Below the pieces are notes generated by a model, which made no database searches, was not told the origin of the DNA, and saw only the letters and a program-made list of their open reading frames with translations. A stretch of 64,000 bases of DNA, taken from NCBI GenBank assembly GCA_022606425.2, contig JAHDVF020001375.1:558001-622000 (forward strand), written 5' to 3'. This DNA is from Lepidostoma basale (taxonomy: Eukaryota > Arthropoda > Insecta > Trichoptera > Lepidostomatidae). Positions within the stretch are counted from its first letter, which is position 1; each line of letters begins with the position of its first letter. Positions 42,001 through 51,675 of this stretch are shown here, one piece after another. The position numbers and the translations under genes were made by a program.

Positions 42001-44738
42001 GGTAGGTACCATTTTCGGCTCCCGTCAACTTGTGAGTCGTGTCCGACCAATTCGCGCGCGTAACCTTTAGTTACGTAACTGCGCATTTTTTCTTTGTACG
42101 CGACCGAAAACTGTGGGTCGGCTTTCATTCTCGATTCTACGCTCTTTAATCTGTTAAGAGCGCAAGGACGGCCATCGGGAAGGCTAGAGCCCTCTTCTCG
42201 CCATAGCAGGCCGGTCTCCCACTGCCCGTTTTCTAGTTGACGGGTTGTCTCCTTCATGGTGCTTGAAGCGCGGGCGTCGTTGCTGTGGGTTCTCTCCGTA
42301 ACCCTAATTCCGAGGGCGTCAACAGCATAACTCTCCTTCATAAGCAGGTCCAGACGCGAGTCTTCCGATTCGCGTTCCGCGTGAATGGTGAGAGTGGTGG
42401 CACGGGTGGTAGATGGTGTTCCTCTGGGGGCGCCGTGCGTTGTCCATCCTAGCGCTGTGCGAGAGCGCAAGTAGCCTTTTGTGTCATTCTTAATCTCCCG
42501 GGTCACTATTAAGTGGCCGTGATCCTGACCAATTAGGATACACGGAGTGACCTGTTGTTTAGATCCGCACATCTGGCTGGGAAGGCGAAACCCGTGCACC
42601 GTGTTGGCGGTAATAGAAAATCGGCGATTATCGCTGTGTAAGACTAGGGAGACTCTCTGTGAGGCCCTCTCTTTGGTGCACATGTCGTTCGCTCCATGAA
42701 TCCGTAGTGGTTGTTCCGGTCCCTGCACGCCTATATGTTCCGCGAGTTTCGCGTCGATAAGCGTGATGGTGGACCCTTCATCAAGCAGCGCATATACGTC
42801 CAATGTCCCGAGCGGGCCCTTCACTGTGACCGGAACCACTTTTAGTAGAACGGGATTGCGGCCGTCGTACGTATGCATTACGTATTCTTCTGCATGGTTG
42901 GCTTCCCTCCGAGTGCTGCTGTTTGCCGGTTCTTTATGCAGCGTTTCGTGGTGGCGGCGATTACACTTAGAACATTCCTGTTTACTTCTGCAATCGGGTG
43001 CCCGATGTCCGTGCGTTAAGCATACGAAGCACAAATTGTTTTTGCGAACAACTTCCCACCTTTCATCTACACTTTTTTGGATGAATAATCCACACGACGC
43101 AAGTTTGTGGTCTGCCGGGCAGATCGCGCACTTTTTCACTTTTCGCGGGTTCGTTGTCGCTACGGCGTGCACCTGCTGCTTTGTACTTTTTCTAACCTCG
43201 CTCCTAGCGGGGTGCGTTGCCGGCGCGGAGCCCTTTATATCCCCCGCGCGCCATAAAGCAAAGTCGGCGAGCTTCGCCCCTGACTCGCTGACCGACCCTT
43301 CTCGTATCAGTCGCCACCACTCATGTCTCCAAGTGGGTGGCATCTTCTCGCTCAGCATCCGCAGGTCTGTTGTGCTGAGTGTGGTTCCGTTGAGCCGGTC
43401 CGAAGTCGTTACAATGGATCGGATGCGGAGGGCTAGGGACACCGCCTCTTTCCGCGTGCACTCAATGGAGAGTGGTTGCAATTTTGCTGCCTCCTGGAGT
43501 AGTTGCCGCACCACTTGAGTCTGGTCCCCGAACAGCATGTCCAGGCCCATCATTGCTGCGTTGACATCTCTAGGTTCCAGCATCACTCCTCGTACCATCT
43601 TGAGAGCTTCTCCCTTTAATGCTCGTTGTAGGCGAGCCAAGTTATCAGCCTCTGATAATCTCTCTGCTTCGGTTGAAGCGTAGAAAGCATTCTTAAACAG
43701 AGGCCACATCGCTGGATCTCCGTTGAACTCAGGCAGGGGTGATGGTGGGGCACTCCTCTGATACGGGTATGATGGAGCATGTCCAGAATATGCGCCAATC
43801 CAATCTCGCATTTGATCGGTTTGAGCTGCGAAGCCAGCTCCTACCGACCACGGGGTTGCAGTTGAGTGGGTGCTTCCTTCCTGTGCAGGGCGGCTAGGAC
43901 CAGCCCATGATGGCTGGGCGAACTGCTGGATTGGATTTGTTGGAAGCTGTCCTTGCACTGGTGGGATTGGATGTCCACGTTCAGACCATTGTGATACGGG
44001 AACATATGCAGCAGTCATCGGTGATGTGGTCATCTGAGATGCGGTCACTGGAGATTCGGTTATCGAAGATGCGGTCACTGGAGATTCGGTTATCGAAGAT
44101 GCGGTCACTGGAGACGCGGTCATCTGAGATGCGGTCATCAGGGATGCGGTCACTGATGATGCGGTCACTGGAGTTGTAGCCATCAGGGATGCGGTCACTG
44201 GAGTTGCGGTCATCAGGGATGCGGTCACTGATGATGCGGTCACTGGAGTTGTAGCCATCAGGGATGCGGTCACTGGAGTTGCGGTCATCAGGGATGCGGT
44301 CACTGATGATGCGGTCACTGGAGTTGTAGCCATCAGGGATGCGGTCACTGGAGTTGCGGTCATCAGGGATGCGGTCACTGATGATGCGGTCACTGGAGTT
44401 GTAGCCATCAGGGATGCGGTCACTGGAATTGGAGATGCGGTCACTGGAATTTGTTTTCTTACCAGTTGTGTTAGCAGTTCAAGCATCAGTTCATCTTTGG
44501 CTGCAATCCGTTCATCTCTGGCTGCCATCTGTGATTGCTGGTTCTGCAATAGCTCCAGTATTTTGGAATTTCCTTCCCTTGTTGTGCGTGCCAGCTCCTT
44601 CATGGAATTGTAGTCCGAGCTGCCAGAAGCTTCACTGGAAGTAGACTCCATCTCTGCTGGCGTAGCTCGTTCCTCCTCGGCCGCCTTTCGTTGACGCGTT
44701 CCCATCGGCATTTTTCCCTTTTCCGATGATTGAGACAT
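39021..44738 (-). CDS. BEL/Pao Gag-Pol polyprotein (1,905 aa)
   Basis: Single frame for the capsid and the enzymes that copy and insert the element. Residues about 93-236 are a PVTAS-rich tandem repeat. About 330-500 is a DUF1759-type Gag (LPEFNGDPAMWPLF). About 540-600 has zinc knuckles (CFVCLTHGHRAPDC is CX2CX4HX4C). At about 650 is an A17-type aspartic protease (ALLDEGST, with DEG in place of DSG/DTG). RT spans about 920-1060 with YMDD near 1048. RNase H spans about 1215-1310 (HVFCDAS, YWTDST). Integrase follows, with H-H and CVVC (1526-1567), then D, D, E in GMDFFGP, YSDNGTN and GGCWERL. A DUF5641-type tail (about 1790-1890) ends it. I chose the ATG at 44738; the ATG at 44948 would add 70 residues read through a leader repeat whose 79-bp period is not a multiple of three. 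No stop or frameshift was seen. Confidence 0.93.
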   Translation of the reverse strand: MSQSSEKGKMPMGTRQRKAAEEERATPAEMESTSSEASGSSDYNSMKELARTTREGNSKILELLQNQQSQMAARDERIAAKDELMLELLTQLVRKQIPVTASPIPVTASLMATTPVTASSVTASLMTATPVTASLMATTPVTASSVTASLMTATPVTASLMATTPVTASSVTASLMTATPVTASLMATTPVTASSVTASLMTASQMTASPVTASSITESPVTASSITESPVTASQMTTSPMTAAYVPVSQWSERGHPIPPVQGQLPTNPIQQFAQPSWAGPSRPAQEGSTHSTATPWSVGAGFAAQTDQMRDWIGAYSGHAPSYPYQRSAPPSPLPEFNGDPAMWPLFKNAFYASTEAERLSEADNLARLQRALKGEALKMVRGVMLEPRDVNAAMMGLDMLFGDQTQVVRQLLQEAAKLQPLSIECTRKEAVSLALRIRSIVTTSDRLNGTTLSTTDLRMLSEKMPPTWRHEWWRLIREGSVSESGAKLADFALWRAGDIKGSAPATHPARSEVRKSTKQQVHAVATTNPRKVKKCAICPADHKLASCGLFIQKSVDERWEVVRKNNLCFVCLTHGHRAPDCRSKQECSKCNRRHHETLHKEPANSSTRREANHAEEYVMHTYDGRNPVLLKVVPVTVKGPLGTLDVYALLDEGSTITLIDAKLAEHIGVQGPEQPLRIHGANDMCTKERASQRVSLVLHSDNRRFSITANTVHGFRLPSQMCGSKQQVTPCILIGQDHGHLIVTREIKNDTKGYLRSRTALGWTTHGAPRGTPSTTRATTLTIHAERESEDSRLDLLMKESYAVDALGIRVTERTHSNDARASSTMKETTRQLENGQWETGLLWREEGSSLPDGRPCALNRLKSVESRMKADPQFSVAYKEKMRSYVTKGYARELVGHDSQVDGSRKWYLPHFAVIHPQKPGKLRIVFDAASKCRGVSLNDRLLPGPDLLSSLMGNIIRFREGKIAMAADIREMFLQIKIREEDQDSQRFLWRENPGDEIKEYVMTSMIFGATCSPSSAQYVRNLIADNHRHTHPAAADAITRKFYMDDFLDATDSLTEAIEIAKDITEVLSSGGFYLTNWTSNDRRILDSTTTRKDLITMSQGTATERVLGLSWNPTSDTFAFDLGSLKEIEEEVPTKRRVLSTVMRIFDPLGFLTCLLVRGKILLQEIWRLRIDWDEEIPAAQQTKWEEWLQLMTTTPFTIPRCVTLKKDENATLHVFCDASELAYCAVAYLVQDGGRHVRLVASKARVAPLRATSIPRLELQAALIAARLAATIRNETTCRINRSVYWTDSTTVLCWLRSDPRTYSTFVANRLGEIDETTTPADWRWVPSKLNPADLGTRDGSLPDVTPEGRWFKGPPFLKNKEEGWPTERAALPKDEDLERKRFVGTTVTTVTTANSLPDISRFSSWSRLIRATGWVRRFIGRCRSPAYMPGRTELTAGEISLAEISWIKHSQLESFTEEVINIKAQKTIPRNSRLSQLNIFADCHGILRMGSRLINPDLPVGQQSPIILDGRHPYTRLVIRHYHERAGHGSAERTLSDTLAQFYILGQRSAIRQITRQCVVCRLKRGTPTAPQMAPLPIDRTTAREAPFTRSGMDFFGPISVTVGRRHEKRYGVLFTCLATRAVHLEIAHSLTSDSAIQAIRRLAARRGHPTTIYSDNGTNLRGAAAEMRMAIKEFTASDDFQAALANRGVEWKFIPPAAPHMGGCWERLIRSVKIGLETMLKDRHPHEETLKTALAEVEFTVNNRPLTHISVDHRDEAPLTPNHFLIGTAGLMPHLAHYQRADEKICLKKEWQKAQRFADMFWRRWMKEYLPTLARRSKWHTRQDPARVGDLAVIIDPGLPRNRWPRGIITAVHTAADGQVRTATIKTTQAEYTRPVIKLVIIHREEPESDHAEGEG
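44143..44430 (-). repeat. 75-bp in-frame tandem repeat inside gag
   Basis: Copies start at 44143, 44218, 44293 and 44368 with near-perfect 75-bp spacing; shorter related units continue to 44030. Each encodes 25 residues built from PVTASL(M) and SVTASLM. The region is Ser/Thr-rich and probably disordered. Confidence 0.9.
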
Positions 44739-44780
44739 CGGAAACTCTTTGATACGACGTCTGTCGTTGATAGCTGTTAT

Positions 44781-44909
44781 CCCGGTGGAGGCGAAGCCGT
44801 TCGCGTTCCGGTCCGGCGATGCAGCGTTTATACTGCGGCTAGTTCTCGGTGGCTGTAGTCCCGGTGGAGGGCGAAGTCGTTCGCGTTCCGGTCCGGCGAC
44901 GCAGCGTGA
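44781..44909 (-). repeat. Leader duplication in the BEL element
   Basis: CCCGGTGGAG, then TCGCGTTCCGGTCCGGCGA, then GCAGCGT occurs twice with a 79-bp offset between the 5' LTR and the chosen start codon. The offset breaks the frame, which argues for a non-coding leader. Confidence 0.75.
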
Positions 44910-45003
44910 CGAGTAAGCAGCAGTTCTGACGATGTGCGGTCTGCACACCGGCCTCTCTGCTGTAGGTTTGAAGACTGTAGTTCTCCGGGGTGCAGGGGCC
45001 TTA

Positions 45004-45021
45004 TCCGCCGTCGAAGGACCA
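45004..45021 (-). other. Primer-binding site
   Basis: TGGTCCTTCGACGGCGGA on the minus strand begins two bases after the 5' LTR end. TGG pairs with a tRNA CCA end; the particular tRNA was not determined. Confidence 0.75.
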
Positions 45022-45023
45022 AA

Positions 45024-45718
45024 TGTTGCGTACGTAAGTGGACTGTATTGACTTTTCTATAGGTCGCAGGTCCCTGCAGGCTCCGGAGCGTAGTGATACT
45101 TTTAATTTCGAAGAGAAAGGTAGAGATACGTTTTATATTCGAAGAGAAAGGCAGAGATACGTTTTCGTAGTAGTAGTAGCAGGTAGAAGTCTTCAGGTAG
45201 TAGTGGAGCAGAGAGGTGACTTGACCGAGAAAACCGAGACGCTTAAGTACCCGCCAGCGATACCGTGTTGTCGACGATCAGTGTTAATTATGATCACTTG
45301 TAATTAGCCGCTGAAAGCGGGCTCGGTGATTGGCTATTGAACGGCGTCTGTGATTGGTCGCCGCCGCGAGGCCTCGCGGCATATTTACGTGCCGGCCGGG
45401 TACTCGGCTCTGTTTGCTTGCTACACCGTCCGTCTGGCAGATGTACTCAAAATGTTTCCTCGGTAAAATCCGTAATTTCTATTTGACTCCTGCGAGACTT
45501 CGTACGCTGCTACACTCATTTATTTCACAATACAAAATCATACAATACACAAAGAACAACATCAATAATGAAATATAAATGAAATATAATATAAACTTAA
45601 ATATTAAACAATTCTCTATTATCTTTAGGACATATAAGTCTTTATTATTTTACAAACATATAAATCATACAACATATTATTCCTATTTAAAACGTGGAGG
45701 AGAATCCGGTCCGTTACA
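45024..45718 (-). repeat. 5' LTR of the BEL element (right copy)
   Basis: 695 bp, apparently identical to the left LTR. In element orientation it would hold the promoter; no TATA box was assigned. Confidence 0.95.
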
Positions 45719-45724
45719 ATTATC
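45719..45724. repeat. BEL target duplication, right
   Basis: ATTATC directly after the right LTR. Confidence 0.85.
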
Positions 45725-45744
45725 TATGGAATTTCATTATCATT

Positions 45745-45985
45745 ATTTCTTAATTTATTCATTCCATTTGTCCAAACCATCTTAGTAACCATATCATTAT
45801 TTTGTGAATAACACTTTTGTTTGCATTGATTCACTTCTTATAATATATTTGCTTTAAAAACTCTATTATTCCACATATAAATTTAATACACTTACGTCTA
45901 AAAATCTTATTTCTATTGGATTAATTATATTATCATACTTCTTTTTCCTGTTTTTCCCATGCTTCACTTTCGCGCATAAGGGTTG
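45745..45985 (-). mobile_element. Ln1 LINE, degraded internal fragment
   Basis: CATTTGTCCAAACCATCTTAG (from 45763) is the complement of the LRWFGHM region. ACGTCTAAAAATCTTATTTC (45893) corresponds to RSLRR. Later CCCATGCTTCACTTTC matches the SEAW region. Its own 3' end is missing. Confidence 0.6.
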
Positions 45986-46524
45986 TTTCTATTTATAAAA
46001 AATAGGATTAGCTTACATCGGTTTTAAATTTAATTAAGTATATATTATATTTTAAATACTTTAAAAGTGCAATCTTTTTATCATACTCAGGGTCCGAAAG
46101 GGTTGCGATATTACACGAATAGGGCGATCTGATGGTGGAATTGGTAAAAATGAAAGCCCTTTTGAAAAATATGTAAATTTAATACTGAGAACGATTTTCA
46201 AACTTGGCGTTTTTAAAACACAAAGGAGTTATTGCTGAAATAATCTTAAGGCCGAAGTTCGCACGCAAAAGATTTCGCCTATAGTTTGAATGAAAAGATT
46301 GCTTTATGGTAATAAACCCGCCAATAAATTTATCGGAAAATCTTCTTTTAAATTAAATTTGGATTAATGTTATCAATAGATTTGGTGAATTCAATTCAAC
46401 GAAATATACTTTAATGATTATAATTGTTATGAGAATGTACGTAATTTAATGTACTTGTTCTAATGCATATACGTAAAGGCAATATCATCGGGGTGATGCA
46501 CTTACTTGAATGGATACATTATTA
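45986..46524. other. No gene recognised
   Basis: AT-rich; nothing supported. Confidence 0.5.
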
Positions 46525-46812
46525 AAAACCAATCTGCCTCTGGTGACACCGGTGGGAAAAGCAATTAGTCTGCTGAACGCGGTCTCCTCGGAGATCGACG
46601 TCTTTCATATTAGTGAAGGTACGTTCAGGGGACAAATACTTGACACTAGAAAGTATCTTGTCTTCCTAATGTCGAATCATCTCTAATGCGTTCCTGGTAT
46701 GTATTATGTCGTATTTTTATAATATTTTACCTGTACTCAATAGATACCTTAATTTTGCTGTTTGTAATGTCTTTTGAGTTAATAAACTGATTTGATTTGA
46801 TTTGATTTAATA
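46525..46812 (+). mobile_element. Ln6 LINE, 3' end with GATTT tail
   Basis: Encodes NLPLVTPVGKAISLLNAVSS and EIDVFHISEGTFRGQ, then a 3' UTR with ATGCGTTCCTGGTATG and a tail of TGATTTGATTTGATTTAAT. Same end as 24605-25127. Confidence 0.75.
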
Positions 46813-46844
46813 TAGGTCAACCAGCAGAATGACTCCAGGCATCC

Positions 46845-46910
46845 TCTATATAACTTCCATTTTTGTTTTATTTCGAAAGTAACCGGTTTCGATCACTGTC
46901 GAAATTAATA
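46845..46910 (-). repeat. Pb-like remnant
   Basis: The minus strand reads GATCGAAACCGGTTACTTTC, then GAAATAAAAC; the GAA-ACCGGT box and the flank of Pb are kept, the rest is lost. Confidence 0.4.
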
Positions 46911-47780
46911 CAATGTGGAAATAGTTCTTAAAAAACATAGTTTTCTTTAAATATTATTTCAAATGAACTTAAATCAAGAGGTTTCAGTAAAATCATTTGA
47001 TAAGCATTTTTGTGAGTATCATTATATTTTATGGAAGTGACTTGTTTCGCAATGCTTGGATATTATCATATGTAAATTTCATATATATTACACATTTTAT
47101 TTAAGACATTTGCCTTCTAATGTTGTATTGCATCAGATTATTATACCTCCCTTTCTTATAAAAGCCCATGTGGCGTATATAATATAAATAAAATAAATAA
47201 ATAATGAATTCACACAATCATAAAACAAAAACGTGTTGCTGCTAAGTGAATAATATTTGAATAGCGATATTTCTCTATAAGCATTTTAGGATATTGAACA
47301 TTTAGGATTAAAGCACATTTCCCTTGTAGACAATAAAAGAAGGGCCCGGAATGAAAAGGCTCCTCCACCGCGGAACATTGACAGGTATTCAAATTTCCCT
47401 GTTGTGTAATTCTGGAAACATATCTGACTACGAAATTGCTTTGAGTAAATGCGAACCAGAATATTGGTATTAGCATACGATCCTGGATTGGCGGCCGCTG
47501 TAAACACGCTGCATATTGATTCGCGAGTAATTAAAGCGATTTATTATTTTTGTTTTAGCCGTAAAACACCGCCATGTTTGTTTGGACATATTTGAAAATT
47601 TTAAAACGTGATTGCTTTATTTTTGTGAATGTATGTCGTGTCTTCTATTACATATATATTTAAACACTCATCCGGTAATTTAAAACTTCAAAGTAAAGCA
47701 CATAAATGTTCAACATTAAATAAAGAAAAAAAATCTATATAGTAAATATACATACCATCTATATATATTTAAATATATAT
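46911..47780. other. No gene recognised; Pf-like piece at 47025-47085
   Basis: TGACTTGTTTCGCAATGCTTGG (47038-47059) is the complement of a Pf box. An AAAT repeat lies near 47190. Two overlapping minus frames (47210-47507) are not recognised. Confidence 0.45.
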
Positions 47781-47860
47781 ACCATCTTCTGGTTTGAAGA
47801 TGGAAGTGAGCTTCCAAAACCGATCGAAGCTATAAACCTAAGTGGAATTTAACTATCATA
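47781..47860 (+). repeat. Pe unit
   Basis: TTGAAGA (47794-47800), T, GGAAG with CTTCC, AAA where GAA is expected, ACCGAT, C (47825). Close in layout to the hammerhead-like units but with two key changes. Confidence 0.45.
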
Positions 47861-48770
47861 CAATCATCCATATTTACTCTTAAGATTTTATTATTATTTA
47901 TTAATTATTTATTTACTATGAACTTCTATCACAAAAATTCAAATAACAACATTAGTTTTTGTTTATCATTAATTAATATTATATGTCCATTAGTAGAAAT
48001 GGTAGCGGTTATGAGCATCTTTTACAGGGTATTAAAAACTAAGAATTAGATCAAGATGGTAAATACCTCTATATTCACTTAAATACCAATTAATAGTGAA
48101 TATTTTTTTTATTAAAATTAATTAAATACGAATTAATTTTGACGTTAATCAACGAAAGATTTAAATAATGGAAATTTAATCACATTATTTTAAATAAAAA
48201 CTAACTACAAGTAGCAAATCAGAATGTAAAATGTTTTGCTTAAATTATTTGAGAAGATGAAATTTTTTGTGGTGATAACTATTGAATTATGTTTGGGTTG
48301 CAGTTAAAACAACCCAGCTTAAATAATTTCATTTGTATCAAGAGTTAAAATTTTATCATTTTTATAAAATATACTGATAAATGCTATTAAAAATATTTTT
48401 CTGGAGTTCCTATATATACTATCCTAATATAAATTTATTTTCTTGGTGTGACAAAATATAAATCAATGAAAATGTAGGTATTTATATTACACATTACTGA
48501 TATTTAAAAAAAACTAAAAAATATATCAGTTTTATTCTTTATCGATCTTAGTCAATTCACGTAACAATTTATGTTATTTTCCTAATACACCTCTATCACG
48601 AACGAAACCGGTTGACCCTTAACGCTTAGAGCACTTAGCAAAGTTTAATCTATTTGTCATCGCTAGGCACAACTTTTTTCGTCAACTTATTTTGAATAAA
48701 ATGTCACATTTTAACGACCTTTTCTTACAAAGAATCAATATAACAATAATTGATAATATTGTTAACTGAT
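47861..48770. other. Long AT-rich stretch
   Basis: No gene or repeat recognised; GAAACCGGTTGACCC at about 48605 could be a Pb trace. Confidence 0.5.
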
Positions 48771-49220
48771 AACTGGCAAAAGAAGGATGAAGGTAGAATA
48801 AATGCAATATAAATAATATCTCTTAGACGAATGTGTGGATACTCTGTGTATGATAGAGTGTCGAATGAAAATATAAGAAGTGAATGCGGTGCGAATGATG
48901 GTGTTATGAACAAAATAATGAAAGGATCATTAAGATGGTTTGGACATATGGATTGAATGAATGAAGAAAGAATGGTAAAAAAATTATATGTTAACGATGT
49001 AAATGGAACCAGAAATAGAGGAAGACATAGGAAAACGTGGCACGATCAAATAAATCAAATATTGAATGTCGGCAATGTGAGGAGTCAGAGAAATCGACGC
49101 GCGTGCATCACACGATGTATAAATGTTGAGGAAGCGAGAGAAATATGTCAGGAAAGAAAAGTGTGGTAGTCCATTCTTTCTGCCTACCCCTTCGGGGAGA
49201 CGGCGTGATGGTTAGTTATC
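48771..49220 (+). mobile_element. Ln1 LINE, 3' fragment
   Basis: Begins at the WQKKDE-type region and runs through RSLRRMCGYSVYDRV, MNKIMKGSLRWFGHM and MNEERMVKKLYVNDVNG to the CTTCGGGGAGACGGCGTGAT end. A stop follows the WFGHMD box (TGAATGAATG), and the SILS part has a stop. The GTTA tail is a single unit. Confidence 0.8.
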
Positions 49221-50324
49221 CTCGAACGTCAATGAATCAATAAACACACACAAGAGATCCCGATGCGCACGACTTGTAATATTGATTGAAGTCAGTCGTA
49301 GCGTGCAGAGAGTAAAATAGACAATTTCGTTTTTATTAAATTTTATAATAAAATAAATGATACGATGCCAAATGCTCGTAGACACAAAATTCGGGTACAA
49401 AAAGGTTCCTGTAGTAAAGGTAATGCAAAACAATCAATTCTCACTTTCTCCATAAAGTTGATAAACAAGAAATGGCGCTATCCTGATTGCTCCATTTGAC
49501 TTTACGAGGCATTATCCTTTTACGACTCCTTTCCGTATTTCACAGCGAACCAGGGCTGTCCATTAGCCGGAGTAATCCAATTTACAGGGCTCATATGCCA
49601 GGCAGCGTTCTGATTCAGCATTGCTTTTAGCGGGAGCAGGTGCTGGCTGGAGCCACCCTCCACGCGTTCCCTCTATACCTTATCTATGGTCTTTGCAAAT
49701 CGTTTTCACGCCAAAGGAATCCTCGTTCAAATCTCTCGATAGTGTCCCATCTCGCCATGATCACGAGTGGATGCGGAGGACGGGAGACAGGTGATACACC
49801 GACCTAATATTTCTGATGTGTCAATGCAGGGAGAATTTATGACGGTATATCGGGATTGGTTTTTCATATTGGAACCTCAGATAAATTGTGGGTAAAGATG
49901 TGCCCTTTGGACGGTATAAAATGACGCCCAATATCACGAGGCATGAAACATATTTTTATGGATATCCAAAATACTGAATATGTATATGTACCTTGTAGAA
50001 AAGTAGAATTTCCTATAAAAATCGGGACTACATTTTTAAATAAGGTACATCAGATAATAATTGTCGATAAAATTGTAAAAAATAAAAATTTCAATACACT
50101 GAAAACTATTTTTGAAGAACTTTTAATTTTTATTATTTATTAAAATAACAACAGACAAATTAAATCAAAATTTTAACAAACAGTATAGTAAATTTTATTT
50201 ATTAGTTAAATGCACAAGTTAATAAAACATAAGGTGTTACATTATTTTATTTTTTTTATTTTATTTTATATCATTCTATTTAATATTATTTGTTTTAGAT
50301 TTATTTTGTGGACGCTGTTACGTG
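49221..50324. other. No gene recognised; GC-balanced block 49470-49860
   Basis: The block is single-copy within the window and has no long frame. It could include conserved non-coding sequence; 49870-50210 returns to AT-rich. Confidence 0.45.
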
Positions 50325-50465
50325 GAAGGTGCCTATTGGTGGCGATGAGGTTCGCAACCCATCACACCGCGTCTCCCGCGGGTGCGAAAAGAGAAGGATG
50401 GAGTGCCGCATCGGTTAAAGTGTGGCAGTCCATTCTTTCTACTTACCCCTTAAATAGTTAGTTAA
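50325..50465 (+). mobile_element. LINE-tailed SINE-like element, second full copy
   Basis: GTGCCTATTGGTGGCGATGA, GGTTCGCAACCCATCAC (B-box-like GGTTCGCAACCC), CTCCCGCGGG, AGAAGGATGGAGTGCCGCAT, then AGTGTGGCAGTCCATTCTTT and a shortened Ln1-type end with TAGTTAGTTA. Opposite orientation to 7499-7665. No clear A box at the right distance was found, so tRNA origin is not shown. Confidence 0.65.
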
Positions 50466-50499
50466 ATTTTAAGGTTTGGTTTCGGACAACAACACTGCT

Positions 50500-51115
50500 T
50501 TTGGATTTTCAGTGTATGAATCAACGAGTTTAGCAGAATCAATGACATACTATTAACTTTATACTATAAAAGATAGAAAATATTGTACTTGATTAATGAA
50601 ATAATTAATAGCACATGTACATAACAATATTTCACATGAAAGTAATTCTCCTAACATTTCAGTGCGCCAACAATAATTGTACATTAACACTCACCCAATA
50701 ACACGGTAATATAATCCTTATTATTACATTTTCAGATTATAAAACGACGAATTTAGCCAAATCAGCAACATACTAATAACTATGTACTATAACACATATT
50801 TAACATTATATAATATAATACTTGCTTAATGAAATAATTAAGAACACATATTTCAAATACTCAGCTAAGATTTCAATGTATTCACAAAAGTTCACACAAT
50901 AACACAGTTCTTACTATTACATTTCCAGCTTCCGAAACGATGAATTTTGAAAAATCAGCGACATACTATTTAGAACGCACTATAACACATATTTCACATT
51001 ATGTTGCTTTATGAAATTATTAAAAGCACTTATTTCAAATGTTTGTAGTAATTCTCCTTACATTTCAATGTGTTCCCAAATATACTTCAACACTCAGACA
51101 ATAACACAGTTAAAA
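50500..51115. repeat. Tandem array of three units, about 190-210 bp
   Basis: Units begin near 50500, 50712 and 50905. Each has a TTTTCAG- or TTTCCAG-type start, AATCA(A/G)(T/C)(G/A)ACATACTA, ACTATAA(A/C)A, GAAAT(A/T)ATTAA, then TTTCA(G/A)TG and (C/A)ACTCA- with AATAACAC. Old and diverged. Confidence 0.75.
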
Positions 51116-51375
51116 AATCCATTTGCCTTGTTACCCGGTGGATCCATTCATCACGGGGTATTTAGCCTGCCGCTGCGGGGAATATTGTTTAGATGACGAT
51201 AAACCATAAACTACGGAATACGTTCACACGCCCGCCGCGGGTCAAGTCAACCAAAACATCGCCGGGCGCTAGTTGGTTCCCCCCGGCGCATCCCACGCGG
51301 GAAATTTACGTTTTTTCATATAGAAAATTGAAATAACGCATCTAATTGAATACTAAATTGAAGGCAACTTCTAAT
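51116..51375. other. GC-rich single-copy block
   Basis: 51120-51310 includes GCCGCCGCGGG-like sequence; nothing recognised. Confidence 0.4.
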
Positions 51376-51612
51376 TTCTTCTATATTCTATTTATTGTTT
51401 CGAACTGTTTTGTCGGTTTTAACTGTCTATGGTTTCTATCTTCGACAAAGGGGCCATAGATTGTTTTATCTCCCACGATGCAAAACCAACCTGCCAATGA
51501 TTATGCCGGTAGGTAGAGCAATATCTTTGTTAAATCGTATCTCCTCGGAATTTGACGTATTTTTTGATAGTCTGGCTTACCTGAGGGAAGCACTGTCCTT
51601 ATTATAATTGTA
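51376..51612 (+). mobile_element. Ln6-like LINE C-terminus
   Basis: The frame 51395-51607 has LRQRGHRLFYLPRCKTNLPM, PVGRAISLLNRISSEFDVFF and a stop. It is diverged from the other Ln6 copies and lacks the GATTT tail. Confidence 0.7.
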
Positions 51613-51675
51613 TATTCATTTAATTAATTTGTCATGTATCTTATGTTTCTCACTCTTTTAATATTTTATCATTTA

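Larger units (their letters stand above)
38310..45718 (-). mobile_element. BEL/Pao LTR retrotransposon, full length (7,409 bp)
   Basis: A complete element on the minus strand: 695-bp LTRs with TG...CA ends, primer-binding site, one long gag-pol frame, polypurine tract and a 6-bp target duplication (ATTATC). The LTRs look identical and the frame is open throughout, so insertion was recent and the copy may be able to move by itself. There is no envelope-like frame between pol and the 3' LTR. The element is much more GC-rich than its surroundings, which fits recent arrival. Confidence 0.95.

Noticed and set aside
42763..43518. 251-codon plus-strand frame opposite the BEL gag-pol gene
   Set aside because: It is antisense to a well-supported coding frame, and GC-rich coding DNA often leaves such shadows. 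No domain was seen.
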